Positions 55,424 through 64,000 of a stretch of DNA of 64,000 nt are shown piece by piece; positions within the stretch are counted from its first letter, which is position 1, and each line of letters starts with the position of its first letter. Both the position numbers and the translations under genes were made by a program. The notes below the pieces were generated by a model that was not told where the DNA came from, did no database searches, and worked only from the letters and a program-made list of their open reading frames with translations. Source of the stretch: Notospermus geniculatus (Eukaryota; Nemertea; Pilidiophora; Heteronemertea; Lineidae); contig NMRB01000054.1 of NCBI GenBank assembly GCA_002633025.1, positions 217,271-281,270 on the forward strand. The letters run 5' to 3'.

Positions 55424-57016
55424 AGGAGTAAGCTGAAGCAATGCAAGCTATTGGCCAAGATCAAAACGAATATCACTTACAAACAGACATGACAGACAGC
55501 GGCCATCTTGTAAATGGCAGATCTAATTTTACTCCTGAGGACTTGGCAGTTTCGTGAACATGTCATCCGGTATACGTTGGTACACGTATTTTGTTGATTA
55601 TAAGACATTCAAGAGTTGATGTGTACTTGAATGAGGCTGGCGGATTTTGGAAGGCAGTATCTAGATTGAATGTTGACAGCGAATGAAGCAGTATTAGGTA
55701 AACGCTGCGTCTGTATGTGATCGTCACTCAAATGTGTCCATAAGATTGGACTGTCACTTTAAAATGGTCATACTTTCATAAGTAACACATCTCCCCACAG
55801 TAACAAAGCAGATATGTAACATAATGTTTGTAACATGTACTCTTTATCTTAATTTCCTTCGTCAATATCAATAGACCATTCTCAAAATCAAAATTGACGT
55901 GAACGACAAAGATCCGCACACTTCTGCCAAAATCTCACCCATAACCTTGGTCTGAAACTGAATGACATGACACAGACAACCCCACGTGACTTCGAAGACG
56001 TTGCATCAGAGTCGACCATAGCTGAATCATGGATTGTGTTAGGTCGCCGGGTTTCAGATAAAAGTTCTGGGTGAGATTTTGGCGGAAGTGCACAGATCTG
56101 CGAATTCACTTGAGAAGCATCTAGGTCCTAAACATGTGATGATTTATCTCCAAACCAAAACTTGTAAGTTTGAAGGCCTAAGTCCAGTGACATTCTAACC
56201 CATGAGAAAAAATTCAACACTTAAGGAGTAAGCTGAAGCAATGCAAGCTATTGGCCAAGATCAAAACGAATATCACTTACAAACAGACATGACAGACAGC
56301 GGCCATCTTGTAAATCGCAGATCTAATTTTACTCCTGAGGACTTGGCAGTTTCGTGAACATGTCATCCGGTATACGTTGGTACACGTATTTTGTTGATTA
56401 TAAGACATTCAAGAGTTGATGTGTACTTGAATGAGGCTGGTGGATTTTGGAAGGCATTATCTAGATTGAATGTTGACAGCGAATGAAGCAGTATTAGGTA
56501 AACGCTGCATCTGCGTGTGATCGTCACTCGAATGTGTCCATAACATTGGACTGTCACTTTAAAATGGTCATACTTTCATAAGTAACACATCTCCCCACAG
56601 TAACAAAGCAGATATGTAACAAAGTTTGTAACATGTACTCTCTATCTTAATTTCCTTCTTCAATATCAATAGACCGTTCTCAAAATTGACGTAAACGACA
56701 AAGATCTGCACACTTCTGCCGAAATCTCACCCATAACCTCGGTCTGAAACTGAATGACATGACGCAGACAACCCCATGTGACTTCGAAGACGTCACGCCA
56801 GAGTCGACCATTGCTGAATCATGGATTGTGTCAGGTCACCGGGTTTCAGATGGAAGTTCTGGTTGAGATTTTGGCGGAAGTGTGCAGATCTGCGAATTCA
56901 CTTGAGAAGCATCTAAGTCCTATAACATGTGGTGATTTATCTCCAAACCAAAACTTGTAAGTTTGAAGGCCTAAGTCCAGTGACATTCTAACCCATGAGA
57001 AAAAATTCAACACTTT
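55424..57016. repeat. Tandem duplication of a ~0.8-kb unit
   Basis: Unit 1 (55424-56222) and unit 2 (56224-57016) are nearly identical over their whole length, differing by scattered substitutions and small indels. Landmarks AGGAGTAAGCTGAAGCAATG and CACTTCTGCCRAAATCTCAC. No gene recognised in the unit. Confidence 0.9.
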
Positions 57017-57573
57017 GTAACATGAAAAAAGATCATAACGTTGATGATAATTTTCTTAGTGCATCAGTTACCAACAGTGAGAGACAATACTATGACGTAT
57101 TTCAAAAAGAGGAAAAGGTCGCCTTGGTTTGCTTGATATGTTTAACAAGTACTGTAAGCTGACGAACTGAGGACTGTTGGTCCACAAGTTGAACTCGTAG
57201 CCCTCAGGTTTTTAACGCTAAGTCTCAACACTACACCAATTTGTCTGTATATTGCCTTTCAGAGGACAAGAGCACAACTTTCAAGCTAGTCTTCAGCATT
57301 TTAAAATCTTGCAAGAAGCTAAAAGCAGCAAAAAACCCTGCATGAATCGATAGAAAGCTAGGCCTAACTACAAATATCAACATCACTTGAAGCGAAATGA
57401 GAACATGACTATGTCAAAGCTATTTACCGTACCACAAAATAAACTGTACAAACATTTAGCAGCAATATCTTTTGCCTGGATCTCTCTTAATATTTACAGT
57501 ATAGACTTGTCTACCGATCTCGTGGAGAGACGACCAGCTTGCAGAGAACTTCACTGACAGGTGCTAGGAGAAT

Positions 57574-57730
57574 TAAGGCCCGAACCCACTGACGCATTTT
57601 TGCGGAGCGGAAAAAATGCACTGGCAGAAAATGCTTTGTTAAAAGGCAGCGGACTGAGAAAATAACAAAGGATTTGTCAGGCAGTAATGAAACCGTGGCG
57701 GAAAAACGCGACAGTGGGTTCGGGCCTTTA
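57574..57730. mobile_element. MITE, AGGCCCGAACCCACTG ends
   Basis: Inverted ends AAGGCCCGAACCCACTG / CAGTGGGTTCGGGCCTT, about 157 bp. Confidence 0.75.
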
Positions 57731-58223
57731 AAGGGCTGTTCCACGTGGGGGTTTTCTTGTGCAAGTTGGCTCTAAACACCATTCATTGTTGGTTTCCTTA
57801 CGACTTCCTCATAACAGAGGCAAAGATAGCCTTCCCTGATTTAGGCCTACTTACTTAGAACGAAGCGTTACCAACTACAGTACCACTGGAGGTCGTACGA
57901 CAAGTTCCCAGCAAGCTGGACCGCTATCCATCCCAATCTCCTCTAAACCTTCTGTGATTGCAAAGCAAGCAAAAATATATAGACTTTGTAAAGTGAGCAC
58001 ATAGAAAGAGCAATGGAAAATGCTCATTCAGATCAAGGAAAGTAACGCTTGTCCACTCAGTCACGATAAGAAAGATCATGGAGGTAAACAACATGCTTTA
58101 AAATTTGTGGTCCAGCAGACAAGGTCACTCTGTCCTTGAAAAGAGTACATGTATTTCATGAATATTGAACTCACGACGGCCAAGACCAGCATTCATCTGG
58201 CCCAAACACACTTGGCCACTGAA

Positions 58224-58397
58224 GCCCTGTTTATCCAGAACGTGCAATGATGCAATACAGCCGTGAAAAGTTCATTCTATGCATTTCCATTTGACCCTAG
58301 GATGCGCCATGGAGCAAAGCACCATTTTAGTTTCACTAGCCAAGCCAAAAAAGTCACCTGACGGCCCGGTCACTGCATGTTCCGTATAAACAGGGTC
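58224..58397. mobile_element. MITE, GCCCTGTTTATCCAGAACGTGCA ends
   Basis: Imperfect inverted ends GCCCTGTTTATCCAGAACG and TGTTCCGTATAAACAGGGTC. Confidence 0.65.
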
Positions 58398-58789
58398 TAA
58401 AACCGTTCAGGATTAAAGATGTTTTATGACTATTAAGCATGCAAAACAACGTACATTCAAAATTGGCGAACTCTGAAAGCTCATGGTTGTTGATAAACAA
58501 GTGTGTCAAGGTCAAGGCCATTTGTCCATTTTCACAACGAGGGACATCCTCGACCTTTCATTTACATTTACAACACGGCTATTGCAACAAATCTCCTCGG
58601 CCAATCTTATAAATTTAACAAAATGCGAATTCCTAACAAAGAATTAAAGTGTCTATATCACACTGTCACAAGACAAAACTAATCGTCTAATTTTGATTCC
58701 CATCTCAATAAATATTTATACACAGGAGTTGCTACCATATTCTTACTTATTCTACTTCGTAATGGACAACAAAGATTGTGAATTTTACA

Positions 58790-59240
58790 ACATGTGAATA
58801 TGTACTAATCCATTTCAAACATGTGAATATGTACTAATCCACAACATGTGAATACAGTACTGATCCATTTCAAGCTTGTGAATATGTATAAATTCACATC
58901 ATGTGATGAGTACTAATTCACATGTCAACAGGTACATTCCCACAACGTGTGAATATGTACCAATCCACTTAAACATGTGAATATGCACTCATCCACAGCA
59001 TGTGAATATGCACTGATCCATTTCAAGTACCGGTATGTGAATATTCACATCATATGAATATGTACTGATCCACATCGTGTGAATATGTACCAATCCACAT
59101 AATATGTGAATTATGTACCAATCCACATCATGTGAATATGTACTAATTTATGACTAGTGGCTGTTCACTAATTCAGGGCATGTGAATATGTAGCCTACAA
59201 AATTCACAACATGTGAATATGTGCTAATCCATAAATTATG
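58790..59240. repeat. Tandem ACATGTGAATATGTACTAATCC repeat
   Basis: About 18-20 imperfect units of 20-30 bp. Not CRISPR: no constant spacers. Confidence 0.8.
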
Positions 59241-60629
59241 AATGAAGATGTGAGACATAACAAAGATTAGTGGCAGATTTAGAATCGTGTTATGGCACAA
59301 GATGCTACTTTCTCAAGGCAAAATATTGAGGTTAACAACTGACTCATCACTTCTGCAAGCCAATGTCTAAAACTTATAATATGTCAGCTGCTTCAAAACT
59401 TCAAAGTTTATGTCCAGCTCAAAGAAACGCCATTTCCAAACTCACAGACAATTAGCCTATGTGTGCTGCCGGCTTTAGGAGTGCATGTCAGTGAGATGTT
59501 TTCACTGACGTGCGTTTGTGTGCTACCAGCATAAGTACCGGTATGTAGTGTGCGTCAGATGAATAATTCTTACTCTTTAATGGAATGTTAACTCGTGTTG
59601 GTTTCTTTTACAAGGGTTTACCAAACGTGACCCTTGATGACACTCGTACCGTCAATGAGGGGTTGATATGGTAAAAGATGTACGTACATCGTAGCTGGTG
59701 TAAAGTAATTACTGGACATCAAAGCACTTAAGAAAATTATAGATTAGCAGACCAAGAAATGTTGGAAGTTGTACACCAAGAATACAGGAAGTCTGATCTC
59801 CAAAGGAGTCGTTTGGTATATTATACAGGCTTTTTCCGGGAGTATTTTCGCCTCTCAAAATCACCTGGAGGTCATCGGAGGGACACTGCACCCAGTAATG
59901 AGTGTGTTAGAGCTGTGCGATCTAATTCTTAAGTGCTTGTGCTGGCGTCTCAAAGGGTGAACACCTACGCCGCTGGTTCATCATGATCGAAAGTTACTGT
60001 TGTCTCCTTATGATTTGAGACAATGCTGCATCTCAGTACATCTGCATCTCAGTATATATAAAACATAAAGGTCTAGGGGCCTAAGCAACAAGTTCGTCTT
60101 AAATGGCTCTTGATTAATGATGTGATGATTATGACTGATATGTCGACGTATGATAAAAAGTTCTCCATTCTACACGATACAAAAGGTTTGGTCTTAGAAA
60201 TTAGGAAGATCTTAGCAGAGTCAAATGATAAATATAGTGCAATATCCGATCGTTAATTATCTACAGAGCTAAGAATGCCATATTCGGTGCATTGCTCTCA
60301 ATTCAACTTCATTATTATACCTTAGTCTGCCTCATTTTGGCAAAATCATCTTTGATTCGCCTTCGCGATAGATTTGATCGTAGGCTCAAGACAACACGGC
60401 ACTAATTCATCATTCATTACATTACATGTAACTTATATCAAATCCTACAATTCATATATTATGTCATATTTTCTCACTGTTTTGCACAATTCTAAGAATG
60501 AGAGACAACGAAAAATACCTTTTAAATCAATGGCATGGTCACACAAAATGTGTTTTCGTGGTTCAATAAATGTTTTCCATTGTGCTGCATTTGCACTGAA
60601 GGTAGGAACCATGATATTGAGGGCATTCA

Positions 60630-60833
60630 CTAGCAAACCATGTGGTACTACCAAACCATGTGGGACTACCAAATCATGTGGTACTACCAAACCATGTGGT
60701 ACTACCAAACCATGTGGTACTACCAAACCATGTGGTATTACCAAATCATGTGGTGCTACCAAACCATGTGGTAGTACCAAACCATGTGGTGCCCACCCAA
60801 CCACATGGTGCTACCAAACCATCTGGTGCTAGC
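60630..60833. repeat. 18-bp tandem repeat, AAACCATGTGGTACTACC
   Basis: About eleven units, open in several frames because the unit is a multiple of three (TKPCGT, VLPNHV). No gene evidence. Confidence 0.85.
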
Positions 60834-61789
60834 GAACATTTCATCGGGGATTGAGAATTGGCACAACAGTAACTCGCTATTTACAGAAGACATCTTTCCC
60901 AGATAATATCACTATTATACACCTATTGCTGGTTCAGATTAAGTCAGCTACAAAACCACAGAGCTGCGAGAGTCGGCTTCACGTAGCAGTTGTTGGTAAT
61001 TCTCAGATCATATACTTATAAAAAAACACCAATTCGGAGAAAAGGATTTGGCAAAGACCTTAAATTGTTGCGGTTTTCACAATACTTGTGGTACCTTCGG
61101 CTTTGTAGAAATTTCTGTCTGTTCACACAGGATATTGACTTGTCCTACGTCAGATTCAGCCTGGAATATGTTGTCGAGATGCAGCCCGACTTCCTCACCG
61201 CGTGAAACAGCTACATCTCATTCTCTGAGAATAATCTGCCGCAACGTTGATCAAGTGACGTAGAGATGACCGCTTAGCATTTACTCGATTTCAATTTGAC
61301 GTCGCAGAGGGTTAATCTCGATTCTTCATCGCTTAAAGTGGCGACACGATCCTCGAACTCGGCACACAGCACTCGAACCAACAGTTACAGATGACCGCGA
61401 CTCATCTCAGATCCAAATAATCAACCTCCCTGGAAGGTGGGAACTGTGTCTCATTTAAGTGGCAGCATACCCCATATTTGGGCGACACAACTGCTTTTAT
61501 TTCACTTGTCACGGTGAAATTCCGAAAACATCCAGAATATGAAAATCTGCTATTGTTTCCACATCACCAATCAGGAATGACGTTCAGAAGAAGATATAAT
61601 CCTCACACAGCGTGTGATGCACCTTATTGTACGTATACACTGACATTCCTTACGTATCATCAGAGTTTTCAACACCAGCAAATCCACCATCACACACTTG
61701 GAATATCCGCATCGTATATAAAGCTTGGAAAAGATGGCACCATAGACAACATGTCCCATTCGTTCGTTTAAAAACGCCGGTCGGCAAAA

Positions 61790-63968
61790 TCAGTCCTCGT
61801 CCCCACCGTACATATTAGCGAGTTTTGTAAACCTTGGTCCCCAACCAGTTAGAAAATTGTAATCCTGGTCCTTTTCAGAATCGTCCGAATTTAATGAACT
61901 TAGTGATCCAGCAGTGCTGCCCCCACCCTCGTAGTTATATTCATTGGGACAGTCATTTGAAAGTGCATTAGTGTCTGTATTTGCATCTTTTAAGCGATTC
62001 TTGATAAATTCACCTACGTCTACCGGTGGATGTATTTTAGGCGGTTGTGCTGTTTGTGGTTTCGGTTGCGTGGTAACGGGGGTTGTTCGTGGGGGAGGCG
62101 CTGGTTTTGGTGCAGCTGAAAAAGAACGACAGAAACGATTAGGTAGAGGTAAGTTAAAGATTGTCATGATCAGAAAGGAAAGCACTGGAAGGCAGCACCA
62201 GTCTGAGTGTCGGATTCAAAGCCTAGAGGTCACAAGTTCAATTCCCACCCAAGTCACCTCTTTGTATTCTCAACTGCTCTGAAAGAATCAAGTGATGCAC
62301 TGAATGAGCTTCTCCTTGAGTTCGACAGAAAGGTTTCTGGAGAGACTGTACCAGTATTAGCACTTGACTTGCCTATAAACTTACTTGTTAATGGTTTGGC
62401 CTTCTCCACCTTCGGTTTGTTCGTCTCCTCGGGCTTTCGTAATCGTGTCAGATCGTAGCCGTCGTGATCTTCCTCCCCAGCTCCCTCCTCGTCATAATTG
62501 ACGATATTCTCACGTACGTCATCATCGGGGTCGACTTCCAGGATGTACTTGTCGTCTTCGTGACGGCGGCGGGTGTAGATTACAAACGCCAGGACGAGTA
62601 CTGCAAAGAATGAATGAGTCTTAACCATCTAAAATACTGACTAGGGAGTTGAGCCGAGGTGACAGTAAGGAGTTTGACTAACTGCTAGACTGTTAAGGTA
62701 TCAACAGAAACTTACACATTAGAAGGAAGAGGCAAACGAGAATGGCGACCAGCGCCCCCGTGCTCAGCGCAGCCACAATTTTTTCTTGTCTCTGTCCACA
62801 GTTCGTGCCCTCCCAGCCGTATTCGCATTCACAATGATAGTCGTTGACACGATCGAAGCAGGCTCCGTGGATGCAGGGGTTGCTAAGGCACTCGCTGACG
62901 TTGAAACAGGTCCTGACGGGGGTGTGGCTGGAGTTGTCGTAGCCCTCATAGTAGCCAGGTTGACATCTGAAAGGGACAAAAATGTGTCATTGCTGTGAGT
63001 CGAATCTGGAACCTGACTTGACAATGTGACACTTTCCTGATGTAGAGGCCACCTGTTAGTGGTCCTAGAACGCCACAAAATTTCGTGCCACATACGTAAG
63101 TCATGGCCTCCACGTCATAATGGAGGACGTTGTGGCGTACACTTCTCTCTGACGTCAAATTCCATGACGTCCTATTCCATGACGTCCTAGGACCGCTAAC
63201 TGGTGGTGGCCTCTAACGGCAGGAAAGTCTACCATTAGAGAGATGCAACTTCCAGATCCAACCTTCTGGGTAAATAAAGGTGAGTGGAACATGCACTTGT
63301 ACAACTGCCAAAGCATCATGACGCCCTCCCTTGCAAGCGCCAGCTGTTGGTTACAGGTCAAATACTTACTCGCACTTGTGGAGTCGCCACTTGTCAACAC
63401 AAATAAACGGCGGTATGCAGTACTTCCCGCGACACGGTTTTGAGATACATCCCATTGTGACATTCTTGATTTCAACGATTTCTGCAAAGCGGGAACTTTC
63501 GATGATCCTGTCGACGGGAAGCCAGCCATTGTTGTAACGAGGATCCATCAAGCAGCCTGAAAGTATCATTAACATCATCGTTATCATCAGCGACTTGCTG
63601 CAACTGTGCCTACACTTCATCAATCAGTGCAACAATCATGTCATAATGAGTCGCATACAGCCACGTAAAGTCTAGAAGGGGTTAAAAAGCACGGGAGACA
63701 AGATGAAAACTTACTGTCTGTGTAATCATCAGCGCCGCCCAGCACCGTTCCCTCCAACCTGGTGATCTGGTGGTCATGCGTATCTCCAGGCGTGTAGTTG
63801 TAAAACCGCCCTTCCCCGACGTCCATCTTGAGCGTGACGGCCTTGCCGAAGCGTTCAACGTACACCGTGTGCCATTCACCGTTGGAGGCGTTCACGTAGT
63901 ACAGCGATAGCTCCTTGTCGACGAGGTTGCCCAGGTTGTATTGGAATTCGAGGCGGTAATTGTTGACC
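61790..63968 (-). CDS. Classical cadherin, 3' end (LamG, EGF, membrane span, catenin-binding tail)
   Basis: Calcium-dependent cell-cell adhesion protein of adherens junctions; the N-terminal cadherin repeats lie beyond the right edge. Exons: 63968-63715 (Lam[32 protein letters not shown]), 63557-63370 (end of LamG, then [18 protein letters not shown]), 62966-62716 ([23 protein letters not shown], then span [13 protein letters not shown]), 62600-62385 ([13 protein letters not shown] and juxtamembrane [20 protein letters not shown], the p120-catenin-type site), 62115-61790 (beta-catenin-binding tail: [34 protein letters not shown], stop). Phases are continuous, about 411 residues. LamG and EGF beside the membrane mark a type III/IV invertebrate cadherin, absent from vertebrate E/N-cadherins. 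A proline-rich linker (about 62040-62115) separates the two cytoplasmic boxes. Confidence 0.93.
62182..62275 (+). mobile_element. tRNA-like SINE fragment in cadherin intron
   Basis: Contains a B-box-like AAGTTCAATTCCC after AGTCTGAGTGTCGGATTC. It lies in the intron between the two cytoplasmic-tail exons. Weak. Confidence 0.4.
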
Positions 63969-64000
63969 TGGAAGATGAAGTGACATTATTTAGACATCCT

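Larger units (their letters stand above)
57731..61789. other. No recognisable gene; probable cadherin 3' flank
   Basis: Apart from the MITE and two tandem arrays listed, I see no exon with good boundaries. A minus-strand AATAAA (TTTATT near 61497 on the plus strand) is a possible end of the cadherin 3' UTR. Confidence 0.4.

Noticed and set aside
58790-59240. CRISPR-like array
   Set aside because: Units are contiguous and degenerate with no uniform unique spacers, and the genome is eukaryotic.
60374-60854. 152- and 119-codon frames with TKPCGT or VVPHGL repeats
   Set aside because: Caused by the 18-bp tandem repeat; open in several frames on both strands.

Overview
This is nuclear DNA of an invertebrate animal, most likely marine. 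Genes are split into short exons with GT/AG introns and the introns are packed with foldback (hairpin) elements, minisatellites and tRNA-derived repeats. A classical cadherin that keeps LamG and EGF modules next to its membrane span is a non-vertebrate arrangement. Frequent words such as TAGGCCTA and TACATGTA and the GTGAGCT-ended repeats fit an echinoderm, hemichordate, lancelet or lophotrochozoan; I cannot name the species. Four single N bases (6854, 8757, 35385, 51135) probably mark unresolved gaps, three of them inside or beside repeats.

Region 1-44 kb is a cluster of three paralogous M1-family zinc aminopeptidases (aminopeptidase N / ERAP type). Copy A (+) enters from the left edge; only its last five exons are present (1724-4844). 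Copy B (-, 20595 to 7413) can be assembled from 21 exons into an unbroken 920-residue reading frame with signal peptide, GGMENWG, HEVAHQ...NEGLT and the AYSK catalytic tyrosine. Copy C (+, starts at 24627) matches B exon by exon, but lacks the 132-bp exon with the catalytic tyrosine (an N sits in that intron) and lacks the last three exons. A and B are tail to tail, B and C head to head, with about 4 kb between the two start codons. That 4 kb holds a second, orphan copy of the promoter-proximal sequence.

Region 44-52 kb is a patchwork. It has GTGAGCT repeats, a 1.1-kb foldback element, a minus-strand MATE-type transporter represented only by its N-terminal-middle exons (50548 to 46430), a monocarboxylate-transporter-like coding block inside a MATE intron (47491 to 47016), and a lone terminal exon of a WD40 protein (51257-51345). 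Copy C and the MATE gene converge and both lose their 3' exons in the 43.9-46.4 kb interval, so this is either a rearrangement breakpoint or a misjoin.

Region 52-61.8 kb has no gene I can recognise. It holds paired hairpin transposons, a 0.8-kb tandem duplication and three simple tandem arrays. Region 61.8-64 kb (-) is the 3' end of a classical cadherin: LamG, EGF, membrane span, juxtamembrane p120-type segment and beta-catenin-binding tail.

The most unusual signals are repeats grown out of gene parts. A 45-bp minisatellite lies at the same intron of all three aminopeptidases. A 24-bp minisatellite in copy B is built from the end of exon 15 plus its own splice donor.
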